A DNA stretch of 8,255 bases from Lachnospiraceae bacterium. GTDB taxonomy: Bacteria; Bacillota; Clostridia; Lachnospirales; Lachnospiraceae. Of this stretch, positions 1-7,102 are shown one piece after another. Made by a program: the position numbers and the translations under genes. Each line of letters begins with the position of its first letter. Positions within the stretch are counted from its first letter, which is position 1. The DNA is taken from positions 1 through 8,255 of the forward strand of contig JAILNW010000233.1 in the NCBI GenBank assembly GCA_024691145.1, written 5' to 3'. The notes under the pieces were generated by a model. It saw only the letters and a list, made by a program, of their open reading frames with translations. It did no database searches and had not been told where the DNA came from.

Positions 1-47
1 TCTTCTACTATTGTATAAAATATACTTTCTACAAATTGTTCATTCAT
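1..47 (-). CDS. Candidate immunity gene, 5' end only (runs off the window)
   Basis: An ATG at 47-45 overlaps the toxin gene's TGA stop in the arrangement ATGA. It opens a reading frame without stops to the window edge, reading MNEQFVESIFYTIVE. A GAGGAAG purine-rich stretch, inside the last codons of the toxin gene, lies 8 bases before the ATG and can act as its ribosome binding site. In polymorphic toxin systems the gene directly after the toxin tip normally encodes the cognate immunity protein, often translationally coupled as here, so that role is inferred from position. Fifteen residues are far too few to assign a family. An alternative ATG at 43-41 in another frame stops after four codons. 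That the frame is a real gene is fairly likely; that it is an immunity gene is inference. Confidence 0.62.
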   Translation of the reverse strand, partial: MNEQFVESIFYTIVE

Positions 48-457
48 CTTATTATCTTCCTCATTTCTGGATACATTTCCATGTTTAAATCAATTAACTC
101 TCTAAAAGCCGAATTAGGTATATCAGGATAAACTCTTTTAAGTTCAAATAAATCTCTTGCCAATAGTTGTCTTGAATTATTAATTCCTTTAGTGCTTCTA
201 GACACTATTCCTGCTTCCCCTTTTATAGTATGTCCTACCTTAGGTACATTAATTGCAGGTGCCTTTAAATAATCGTAGTCTTTAACAAATTTTTCCATCA
301 ATGCCTTTTGGCCAACGTGATGTGCATCTAGCCCTACTGCCCCTCTAATGTCTTCATACAAACCTACTTTATATTTTTGATCTAAATAATTTATATTTAC
401 ATCAACATCAGATACATAACTAGCATAACTGTCTCCCATTTTCCATTTAAATGGGCA
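44..457 (-). other. C-terminal toxin tip, AHH-motif HNH/Endo VII-like nuclease candidate
   Basis: Residues 2183-2319 follow the HINT domain and are the expected toxic part. Key features: a leading CPFKW; GLDAHHVGQKALM with paired His2228 and His2229; then APAINVPKVGHT with His2258; then GIVSRSTKGI, a basic helix SRQLLARDLFELKRVYPDIP, and a short C-terminal helix. The Ala-His-His pair at a beta-turn followed by a helix and a further His is the pattern of HNH/Endonuclease VII treble-clef nucleases common in polymorphic toxins (AHH, LHH, WHH and similar groups). The metal-binding and general-base roles of these His residues are inferred. DNA or RNA cutting in the target cytoplasm is the likely effect. 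A different hydrolase fold cannot be excluded. Confidence 0.6.
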
Positions 458-3400
458 CTTATTATGTACCCAAATCTCTGCATCAGATACAAAGTATGTA
501 TGCCAGTCTTCTACCTCAAAGTTGTATGTTGTTGTTGGTTCTACTTCAACTGTTTCAACAAAAGTGATCTCAGCTTCAATACCTTCTGCGGTTACTACAT
601 AGTCCCCAGCCTCTATATCTCCTGCATTCTTAAAGCCATATCCTACAACCCAGAATGGATGTTCCTTTGTCGTTTCTATAAGGGTTCCTTCTACTTCTAT
701 ATGTACAAGTTCTTCCTTTGTATTTACAAAAGTTCTGAGTACTTTCTTATAACCAACTTCACCAGTAATTGGATCCTTCGAAAGAACATAGTCTCCTTCT
801 TTTATATCTTCTATGTTCTTCATGCCATCTATTGTAGAAACCTTTGTTCCAGCCGTAAAGCAATTTATGCCATCCGCACATTCTCCTAAAAACTCAACGC
901 TACCATTTTTCATTGCTTTTTCAGCAACTTCTTCTGTGCCTTCTTTTACAAGCCTTTCAGTCGCCTCTTCAACAACTTCTTTTCCTACCTTTTCGCCTGC
1001 TTCTTTGGCCACAGTCTTTCCAGCACTTTTTCCAACTTTGGCTGCTATTCCAAGTCCCTTTGAGCCTTTCTTGGCTGCTGAGAATGCGTCTCCTATACCT
1101 GGTACTGCCGATGCTGCTGACATAGCACCATTCAGGTAATCTCCTTCGGAGAAGTAGTATATTGAGTTTGCTGTATCAAATACAAATCCTACGCCTGGTA
1201 ACATTCCTCCAAGGTCAAGAGCATTATGTATCATCTCTGACTTGGTATCACCTATAAATGTACTCTTTAAGCTTGAACCAACCTTCTTAAGGGCAGGTGT
1301 GGCTTTCTTTGTTACCTTTTTCCACCAGCTACTGTTATTCTTTGATGCTTTTGAAGTTTTGTTCTTTGATGAAGGTTCTGCGCAGAGACCAAATGGGTCA
1401 ATCATTGATACAGGGGAGCCTTCTACATATGCATACTGGTTTAAGGTACTTGAGTTTGCTATGTCTCCAACAAGCACATCAGCATTAATAAATCTTTCAA
1501 GGTCTGGTGAGTAGTAACGTGTACGCATGTAATAAAGTCCATTGCCTTCGTTCATTACACCGTCTCGTCCGTTATAAAGGAACTCTGTTGATTCTTTGCT
1601 TCCTTCTACAGCATTTACCTTTCCATATGTACTGTACAGGTATCTGTCTGATACCTTTCCTGATTCATCCGTTAATGCTACAGTGCTTCCTCTTAAGTCA
1701 TAGTGGAAGTAAGATATCTCTTTCTTATCTTTCTTTACTTCTTCCTGGCTTACAAGTGAACCTGCTCCGTATACATACTTGATTATGCTGTCCTCTGTCT
1801 CTTCATATATAAGCTCAGTAAGGTCTGACACAAGGTTATATGTATACTTTGATGTCTTCTTTCCGTCTTTTCCTTCTGTTACCTTTGATGTTCTTATTCC
1901 TTCTGCATCATATGTATAACTGTAAGTGATTCCGTCCTTTGACATCTTCACAAGCCTGTTCTGTGAATCATATGCAAGCAGTGCATCATCTCCGCCAATC
2001 ACACCACTTGTCATATTGCCGTCTTTGTCATATACAAAGCCGTTACCATCCATTGAAAGCAGCTGGTTGTTGGCATTATAGTTTCTTTCAGATGTACCTT
2101 CTGAACTGCCTGATACTATTATATTACAAGCAGAATCATAAGTAAAGTTTTCTTTCTCTGCAACTTCGCCTGTTTCTGTAAGGACGGTTTTTCTCTCTGT
2201 AAGTCTGTACAGAATGTCATATGAATATTCATATCTGATTTTATCTGTCTCAGATGTTTCACTTGTTATATTATTCATTTCGTCATATTCATATGTATAT
2301 GAGCTTATAACAATGCCGTCCTTTGCAGTATCCTTTGCACTAGTAAGTCTGCCCTTTTCGTCATAGGCCTTTGTGAGAATGCTTCCGTCAGGTCTTGTAA
2401 CCTTTATGATGTCATTATTCTCGTCATATTTGTATGATGTTTCATTTCCGTTCCAGTCTGTTACCTTTATTACATTTCCTGCCTTATCATACTTGTATGT
2501 TACATAAGTATCATCAGGATAAGTCATCTTTACAAGGTTTCCGGCTGCATCATATTCATATGATACTGTTTTTCCATTAACATCTGTGTAAGTAAGAACT
2601 CGGTCAAGCTTGTCAAATGTTCTCTTTACTGTTCCTGTGCTGTCCTTTACTTCTGTAATGTTATAGTTTTCATCATACTTGTATGTTGTTGTTCCTTCAC
2701 TGTTTACTATTTTTGTTATATTTCCAGCCTTGTCATAAGTATATGTTTCAGACTGTCCTCTTGCATTTTTCTTCTCTTCAAGAAGTCCGGCTGCATTATA
2801 CTTATATGTTATCTTTCCCCCTGATGTTGTGCTTTCAGATATAAGTCTCTGGAATTCATCATATTCATAACTCTTTGTGCTTCCAAGTGCTCCCTTTACA
2901 ACAGACACCTGTCCGTCTTTTGTATACTCTACTGAACTTGTATCACCAAGTGCATTTATGGACTTAACCATTCTGTTAAGTTCATCATACTCGTATCTTG
3001 TTACAACTCCTCTGGTATCAGTTGATGATATAAGGTTTCCGTTCTTGTCATACTCTGATGTCATGAAGTTTCCATATATGTCAGTAACCTTATCAGGCTG
3101 TCCTAAAGCATTGTATGTAAAGATTAAATCAACATTGCCTTTGGCATCATATGTTTTTACAACATTGCCGTTAGTATCATACTCTTTTCTTGTTGTATTT
3201 CCATTGGCATCTGTTACTGCTATCTCTCTTGAACACTCATCATATTCATATGTTACTGTTCCTCCAAGAGGATCCGTTACCTTTACAAGGTTTCCAAGTT
3301 TGTCATATTCATATGACGTGCTGTTTCCAAGAGGGTCAGTTATCTTTGTAAGAAGACCTGCAACGTTATATTCATACTTTGTAACATTGCCCTTTGCATC

Positions 3401-6400
3401 TGTCATCTTCTCAAGTTTTCCATCAATGTTATACTTGTATGTTACGCTGTTTCCGTTAGGGTCTGTCTCTTTCGTTACCTTTCCTGTATCATCCCTTGTA
3501 TATTCAGTTACCCCTCCCTTTGGATTTGTTACCTTTACAAGGTTTGACATTACATCATACTCATATGTTACAGTAGTTCCGTCACCTGATGTTTCTGTAA
3601 GGACATTGCCTTCTGTATCATATGTATACTCTGTTGTTACCCCTTCAGCAGTTGTGTGCTTTGTAACATTTCCATTGGCATCATATTCATATGTCTCTTT
3701 TGCCTTGTCAGGATATATTACTGCTGTTACCTGTCCTGCCTTATCATATTCATATGATGTTACATTGCCCTTCTGGTCTGTTGTTTTCTCTATTCTGTCT
3801 GCAGCATCATATATATACTCTATATAATTACCGTCTGCAAATGTTTCTTTTACAAGGTTGTCATTTGAATCATATTCCCTTGTTGAAGTATTGCCTAAAG
3901 TATCTGTATGTGATGTTATAAGGCCCTTTCTGTCATAAGCTGTGCTGCTTACACCACCGTCAGCATTGATTACCTTTGTAATGTTGCCTACTTCATCATA
4001 CTCCTGGCTTGATACATTGCCCTCTGCATCCTTTGTGCTCTTTAAAAGGCCGTTCTCGTCATACTCATAGTACACCCTGTTTCCCATAGGGTCTGTTGCA
4101 GATGCAAGTTTTCCGTCCTTGTATTCAAATGTGTAAACTGTATCCCCTTCTGATTTCTTTGAGAGATATCCGTTCTTGTCATATTCAAATGTTGAAACAA
4201 GGCCATTTATGGCAACTGCCTTTACAAGTTTATTGTCCTTGTTGTATTCAAATGTTTCTTCTGCTCCTGTGGAGTAGAGTTTTCTTGTAATGTTATTGTT
4301 ATCATCATATTCATATGTTACAATAAAGCCTTTGCTGTCTTCCTCATATACAAGCCTGTTTTTATCATCATATCTTGTAACATTCTCGACTTTTAAAGGA
4401 TCCTGTATTCTTGTAATATTATTGTTTTCATCATATGTATATACAGTTTTGTTTCCGTTCTTGTCAGTTTCTTCAAGAAGCTGTCTCTTGTCACTGAAAA
4501 GTGACGTTGACTTGTTTCCGTTTCTGTCTGTTACAGTAACAAGTGTTGTTCCGTTCTTTTCTGTATCATCATAGCTAAATTCAGTCTTTGCACCGTTGCT
4601 GTCATACTGGGCTGATACCCTTCCAAGTTCATCATATTCATTAGTGAAATATGTTGCACCGTTATTGTCTGTTCCTGTAAGAACCCTTGCAGCATCATCG
4701 TATGTATATGATGTTGTGTTTCCATTTGCATCTGTTATTGATACAAGACAGCTGTTTTCATCATACGAAAGAAGTGTCTTTCTGTCTGTTCCGTCTGTGA
4801 TTTCAGTTACTTTTCCATCTTCGTTCTTTATAAGTTCAATGTATGAATCTGACTTTGCATCACATATCTTTACACTGTTATCTGTATATTCTATGTTAAC
4901 AGAAAATCCGCTCTTTGTTTCTTCCTTTACAAGTTTTCCGGATTTATTGAATGTATATACATTCTCCCCGTTACAGTCAAGGGTATATGTCTGATCTTCA
5001 TTCTTAGTAAGCCTGTCATTCTTTCTTAAAATGTTGTCGCAGATATATACATCCTGTGACTTTTCTTCTTTTCCATCTTCAGTTTCCTTAACTTCAGGAT
5101 AATAGTCCCTGTATACTGCTGGTGAAACATAAAGCCTTATGGCTGTTTCGTCTTCTTCTGTCTCATCATCGTCAGATATTTCCTTTACATATGTCTCATA
5201 TCCGTAAGTCCATCCTTTTCCCACAGCGCCGTCTGCTGTTGCTTCAGATGAATAGCTTAATGTAATGTTTATGTTCTGGCTTCCGTATACTGTAAATGCA
5301 TCATATTCTATCTCATGTGCACCGCTTGCAAGGTTTACAGGATCAGCACTGTAGTAGCCTGAAAGCATTGCCACTGTCTGCTCGTCAACCTTTGCAACAT
5401 TCTTGTTAATCTTGCTTACACCGGCATCTCTTCCTGACACAACAAGCTTGTCTATGCCAAGAGCACCGCTTCCGCTTCCTGTTGTAAACTCATTAATCTG
5501 GTCAAATGCCCAGTTCTTAGGCATTCTGTAACCCATATTTCCGCTGTAGCCTGTTGACATGTCACTTACATATGCATACTTTGCAAGATTTGCCTCACTT
5601 ACCCTTGTACATGCATTACGGCATCCGTATATACCAATGTTATACTTGTTTCCATATGCACTGAATCTTGCATTAATGGCCTTAAAGTATGGTATTATAT
5701 ATGCTGTTACGTTCTTGTCAAGAACATCATAGTCTACACCGAAGTAGATTGTGGAACCGTTAGGAATACCAAGATTTACAGCTGCTGTTATTGCTTCTAT
5801 GGCATCTATGTTACCCTGTTCCACTGTAAAGTATGTATCCTCACGTCCGTATGTCTGGTAGATAGGTATGATTTTTAAACCTGACTTGGTAATAAGCTTT
5901 GCTTCTTCCCTTGTCATGTTCTTATCCAATCCGCCAGGCACCTTTGTAAGGTAACGTCCTACATATTTATATCCTTCATTCTTTAATGTCGCAATCTTTG
6001 CTTCATCAAGTCTTGTTGCTGTGTCACAGCCTGTACCCGGTCTGTTTTTGTCTCCGCAGCTTACAAGAAGAGACTTCATGGTACCTTTTGTAGTTGTACC
6101 GTTGGTATCAGGAAGTTTCATGAACTTCTGGAATGCTTTTACTTCATTTGTTAATTCAGCATCATATACACCGTCAAATGAGAAGTTTTTATAGTATCCG
6201 TTAGTATATGCTGCTGCCTGTACAAGTTTTACAAACCTGGTTTTTGTGCTGCCCTGTGATAATGTCGGACAGTTGTTGTATGTGCCGTTTCCAAACACAC
6301 CGTCAGGCTTTGAATCTCCCTCTTCAACCTGAAGGGCATAAATCATTGCCTTGTTTGTATCCCTTGAATATACACCGTCACATGGTTTTATTCCAACATA

Positions 6401-7003
6401 CTGGTAATAGTTTCTGTTAAGATACTGCTGTACTGTTCTTATGTTTTTGTCTCCGCCTTTAATAAGAACCATGGCATCAGTATTAAGAATTGCCTTGAAC
6501 CATTGAGGAGTAACTATTCCATCAGGCTCAAAACCAGCATCAGTCTGAAGTTTATTTACTGCTGCTTTTGTATTGTCATGGTATTCACCATTAACAGCAC
6601 CCGCATTATAGCCTTTGCAGAAAAGACCATACTGTAGAATTTTTATGACATTTTCTGATGCATCGTTAGAACTAGCAACAGTCGGACATCTTTTAATAGT
6701 TCCATTTCCAAAGATACCATCAGGTGCAGAATCACCTGTTTCTATCTGCAAAGCCCTTATAAGAGCCTTTACTGTGCCCTGTCCGATTACACCGTCTTCC
6801 GGAATTACTACATATCCCTTTTTGCCTGTATATGTGGCATTAAGCCACTGCTGAGCTTCGAGAACCTTAACATCATAAGCCTTTGACTTATGTGAAGTTC
6901 CTATTCCTATACATACAGATATAATAACTGTAAACATGAGACATAAAGCTATCTTAGACTTCATGCCCATGTTTTTTATCTTTCCTAATAACTTATTAAA
7001 CAT
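44..7003 (-). CDS. Secreted RHS/YD-repeat polymorphic toxin with peptidoglycan-binding, DUF1906, HINT and AHH-nuclease-like tip
   Basis: This encodes a giant exported toxin of about 2319 residues (numbering from the ATG at 7003). Seen in order: a Lys-rich start and hydrophobic signal segment (17-36, possible cleavage after S-K-A at 42); two pairs of peptidoglycan-binding-like modules (45-316); a DUF1906/Rv2525c-like barrel (326-532); an RHS entry motif PVNLASG (555-561); an acidic linker (611-619); about 46 YD repeats (703-1762); the RHS core ending DPFGL (1764-1873); a pretoxin region (1912-2042); a HINT domain (2048-2182); and a toxin tip (2183-2319). It is comparable in concept to Bacillus WapA, a wall-associated YD-repeat toxin, but the N-terminal modules differ. 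By family knowledge the YD repeats form a closed shell holding the toxin. The start is uncertain: ATG 7003 has AAAGGG only 4 bases ahead; GTG 7021 has GAAAGGAG 13 bases ahead; ATG 6970 has AGGAAAG 9 bases ahead; the frame is open to an ATG at 7075 with no visible ribosome binding site. All four keep the signal peptide. Confidence 0.93.
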   Translation of the reverse strand: MFNKLLGKIKNMGMKSKIALCLMFTVIISVCIGIGTSHKSKAYDVKVLEAQQWLNATYTGKKGYVVIPEDGVIGQGTVKALIRALQIETGDSAPDGIFGNGTIKRCPTVASSNDASENVIKILQYGLFCKGYNAGAVNGEYHDNTKAAVNKLQTDAGFEPDGIVTPQWFKAILNTDAMVLIKGGDKNIRTVQQYLNRNYYQYVGIKPCDGVYSRDTNKAMIYALQVEEGDSKPDGVFGNGTYNNCPTLSQGSTKTRFVKLVQAAAYTNGYYKNFSFDGVYDAELTNEVKAFQKFMKLPDTNGTTTKGTMKSLLVSCGDKNRPGTGCDTATRLDEAKIATLKNEGYKYVGRYLTKVPGGLDKNMTREEAKLITKSGLKIIPIYQTYGREDTYFTVEQGNIDAIEAITAAVNLGIPNGSTIYFGVDYDVLDKNVTAYIIPYFKAINARFSAYGNKYNIGIYGCRNACTRVSEANLAKYAYVSDMSTGYSGNMGYRMPKNWAFDQINEFTTGSGSGALGIDKLVVSGRDAGVSKINKNVAKVDEQTVAMLSGYYSADPVNLASGAHEIEYDAFTVYGSQNINITLSYSSEATADGAVGKGWTYGYETYVKEISDDDETEEDETAIRLYVSPAVYRDYYPEVKETEDGKEEKSQDVYICDNILRKNDRLTKNEDQTYTLDCNGENVYTFNKSGKLVKEETKSGFSVNIEYTDNSVKICDAKSDSYIELIKNEDGKVTEITDGTDRKTLLSYDENSCLVSITDANGNTTSYTYDDAARVLTGTDNNGATYFTNEYDELGRVSAQYDSNGAKTEFSYDDTEKNGTTLVTVTDRNGNKSTSLFSDKRQLLEETDKNGNKTVYTYDENNNITRIQDPLKVENVTRYDDKNRLVYEEDSKGFIVTYEYDDNNNITRKLYSTGAEETFEYNKDNKLVKAVAINGLVSTFEYDKNGYLSKKSEGDTVYTFEYKDGKLASATDPMGNRVYYEYDENGLLKSTKDAEGNVSSQEYDEVGNITKVINADGGVSSTAYDRKGLITSHTDTLGNTSTREYDSNDNLVKETFADGNYIEYIYDAADRIEKTTDQKGNVTSYEYDKAGQVTAVIYPDKAKETYEYDANGNVTKHTTAEGVTTEYTYDTEGNVLTETSGDGTTVTYEYDVMSNLVKVTNPKGGVTEYTRDDTGKVTKETDPNGNSVTYKYNIDGKLEKMTDAKGNVTKYEYNVAGLLTKITDPLGNSTSYEYDKLGNLVKVTDPLGGTVTYEYDECSREIAVTDANGNTTRKEYDTNGNVVKTYDAKGNVDLIFTYNALGQPDKVTDIYGNFMTSEYDKNGNLISSTDTRGVVTRYEYDELNRMVKSINALGDTSSVEYTKDGQVSVVKGALGSTKSYEYDEFQRLISESTTSGGKITYKYNAAGLLEEKKNARGQSETYTYDKAGNITKIVNSEGTTTYKYDENYNITEVKDSTGTVKRTFDKLDRVLTYTDVNGKTVSYEYDAAGNLVKMTYPDDTYVTYKYDKAGNVIKVTDWNGNETSYKYDENNDIIKVTRPDGSILTKAYDEKGRLTSAKDTAKDGIVISSYTYEYDEMNNITSETSETDKIRYEYSYDILYRLTERKTVLTETGEVAEKENFTYDSACNIIVSGSSEGTSERNYNANNQLLSMDGNGFVYDKDGNMTSGVIGGDDALLAYDSQNRLVKMSKDGITYSYTYDAEGIRTSKVTEGKDGKKTSKYTYNLVSDLTELIYEETEDSIIKYVYGAGSLVSQEEVKKDKKEISYFHYDLRGSTVALTDESGKVSDRYLYSTYGKVNAVEGSKESTEFLYNGRDGVMNEGNGLYYMRTRYYSPDLERFINADVLVGDIANSSTLNQYAYVEGSPVSMIDPFGLCAEPSSKNKTSKASKNNSSWWKKVTKKATPALKKVGSSLKSTFIGDTKSEMIHNALDLGGMLPGVGFVFDTANSIYYFSEGDYLNGAMSAASAVPGIGDAFSAAKKGSKGLGIAAKVGKSAGKTVAKEAGEKVGKEVVEEATERLVKEGTEEVAEKAMKNGSVEFLGECADGINCFTAGTKVSTIDGMKNIEDIKEGDYVLSKDPITGEVGYKKVLRTFVNTKEELVHIEVEGTLIETTKEHPFWVVGYGFKNAGDIEAGDYVVTAEGIEAEITFVETVEVEPTTTYNFEVEDWHTYFVSDAEIWVHNKCPFKWKMGDSYASYVSDVDVNINYLDQKYKVGLYEDIRGAVGLDAHHVGQKALMEKFVKDYDYLKAPAINVPKVGHTIKGEAGIVSRSTKGINNSRQLLARDLFELKRVYPDIPNSAFRELIDLNMEMYPEMRKIIR
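458..862 (-). other. HINT (Hedgehog/intein-like) self-processing domain
   Basis: Residues 2048-2182 form a polymorphic-toxin HINT domain. The N-terminal nucleophile is Cys2048 in NCFTAGTKV; the block-B Thr-x-x-His is T2112/H2115 in TTKEHPFW; the C-terminal block is WHTYFV followed by IWVHN, with His2180 and Asn2181. All catalytic residues expected for N-S acyl shift and Asn cyclisation are present, so it looks active. Asn is followed by Lys-Cys, the usual VHNxC form in these toxins, rather than directly by Cys/Ser/Thr as in splicing inteins, which favours cleavage over splicing. It would cut the 137-residue tip from the carrier. Confidence 0.9.
878..1270 (-). other. Pretoxin segment: hydrophobic GxGxxxD region plus Lys/Glu/Ala helix
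   Basis: Residues 1912-2042 sit between the RHS core and the HINT domain. The first part has a pretoxin pattern often seen in polymorphic toxins: HNALDLGGMLPGVG, then FDTANSIYYFSEGDY, then a second small-residue stretch with VPGIGDAFSA. The second part (about 1984-2038) is a long Lys/Glu/Ala-rich, probably amphipathic helix. Such segments are thought to aid presentation or membrane passage of the tip, but no mechanism can be read from the sequence. I do not assign a named family. Confidence 0.6.
1385..1714 (-). other. RHS repeat-associated core domain with DPFGL self-cleavage motif
   Basis: Residues 1764-1873 form the conserved RHS core. Visible signatures are YFHYDLRGS, YLYSTYGKV, FLYNGRDGV, GLYYMRTRYYSPDLERFINAD, NQYAYVEGSPVSMIDPFGL. 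By family knowledge the core plugs the cage and acts as an aspartyl autoprotease that cuts after the Leu of DPxGL. Here Asp1869 is the motif Asp and Asp1842, at the end of ERFINAD, is the likely partner. The conserved part of the protein ends here; everything after is expected to be the exchangeable tip region. Confidence 0.92.
1718..4897 (-). repeat. YD (RHS) repeat array, degenerate 63-bp tandem repeat
   Basis: The translated region carries about 46 copies of the YD repeat, consensus G-N-x-T-x-Y-x-Y-D-x-x-G-N-L-x-K-x-T-D-x. The Tyr before Asp recurs every 21 residues almost without drift from 4435 to 2363; exceptions are a few 20- or 22-residue steps. On DNA this is a 63-base degenerate tandem repeat, visible on the plus strand as recurring TCATATTCATATG-like words. 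One unit near 3495 has Arg in place of the usual Tyr (YTRDD). YD repeats are known to coil into a hollow beta-barrel shell in RHS and Tc-toxin C proteins, so this array is read as the toxin-enclosing cage. Confidence 0.93.
5408..6028 (-). other. DUF1906 (Rv2525c-like) glycoside-hydrolase-like domain
   Basis: Residues 326-532 follow the DUF1906 pattern, a TIM-barrel related in fold to GH25 lysozymes. Recognisable strand motifs are YVGRYLT, a downstream IIPIYQ, YFGVDYD with Asp424 and Asp426, NIGIYG, and NWAFDQINE near the end. Acidic residues at strand ends (D424, D426, and D501 and E505 in the last motif) lie where a glycosidase active site would be, but enzymatic activity is not established for all members of this family. 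Together with the preceding binding modules it suggests either wall attachment or local peptidoglycan cutting that helps toxin passage. Domain identity is fairly secure; catalysis is inference. Confidence 0.78.
6056..6871 (-). other. Two pairs of peptidoglycan-binding-like modules
   Basis: Residues 45-316 contain four modules of about 60 residues in the order A-B-A-B. Each shows the pattern of PG_binding_1-type folds: a helix with V-Q-x-x-L or K-x-L, a DG(V/I/E)-Y/G turn, then T-x-x-A/V and a helix with L-Q. The A modules (45-109 and 184-248) are close copies: both contain ALQ, GDS, PDG, FGNGT and a final CPT at matching positions, with about 18 of 26 aligned residues identical across that stretch. 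The B modules (116-176 and 254-316) are more divergent. The likely role is binding of cell-wall glycan or stem peptide, on the producer or the target. The family call is by pattern only. Confidence 0.72.
6878..7003 (-). other. Signal peptide of the RHS toxin
   Basis: The first 42 residues have the classical three-part form: a basic region rich in Lys (residues 1-17), a hydrophobic stretch of about 20 residues beginning IALCLMFTVIISV, and a polar end with the small-residue motif S-K-A before YDVK, a plausible signal peptidase I site. There is no lipobox and no obvious Tat twin-arginine motif. It implies Sec export across the single membrane, consistent with the peptidoglycan-binding modules that follow. 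The exact cleavage site is a guess from pattern. Confidence 0.8.
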
Positions 7004-7007
7004 CTTT

Positions 7008-7042
7008 CCCTTTAATAACACCCTGTGGTGCTGGCTCCTTTC
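7008..7042 (-). promoter_or_regulatory. Ribosome binding region of the RHS toxin gene (start ambiguous)
   Basis: Two purine-rich signals are present. GAAAGGAG (7042-7035) is the stronger and lies 13 bases before an in-frame GTG at 7021 and 31 bases before the ATG at 7003. AAAGGG (7013-7008) lies 4 bases before that ATG. Neither spacing is ideal, so the start stays undecided between 7021 and 7003, with ATG 6970 as a third option. The choice alters only the cytoplasmic end of the signal peptide. I see no convincing promoter or hairpin terminator between the lipoprotein stop and this region. Confidence 0.5.
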
Positions 7043-7102
7043 ATGTAATAAATGCACCATAAACCAAATCTGCATTAAATATATTAAACCAAAACTTCCC
7101 CG

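Noticed and set aside
458..862. The HINT domain as a true splicing intein.
   Set aside because: VHN is followed by Lys before Cys, there is no homing endonuclease insert, and it lies between pretoxin and toxin as HINT processing domains do in polymorphic toxins.
2877..3827. A 316-codon open frame on the plus strand, opposite the YD repeats, with a Tyr/Ser/Val-rich product.
   Set aside because: It mirrors the repeat codons on the other strand; its periodic low-complexity composition and lack of a ribosome binding site mark it as an antisense shadow. The same applies to the other plus-strand frames in the window.
4531..4731. A 66-codon minus-strand frame inside the toxin gene.
   Set aside because: It is out of frame within the YD-repeat coding region, Met/Gln/His-rich and lacks family features; a shadow of the repeats.
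7013..7045. A ten-codon leader frame (MKGASTTGCY, then TAA) just ahead of the toxin gene start.
   Set aside because: It has no ribosome binding site of its own, its second and third codons are the AAAGGA of the toxin's own signal, and no attenuator-like structure was seen, so it is probably chance.
7004..7075. In-frame N-terminal extension of the toxin to an ATG at 7075.
   Set aside because: It adds a His/Arg-rich stretch before the signal peptide and no purine-rich site precedes that ATG; starts at 7021, 7003 or 6970 are better supported.
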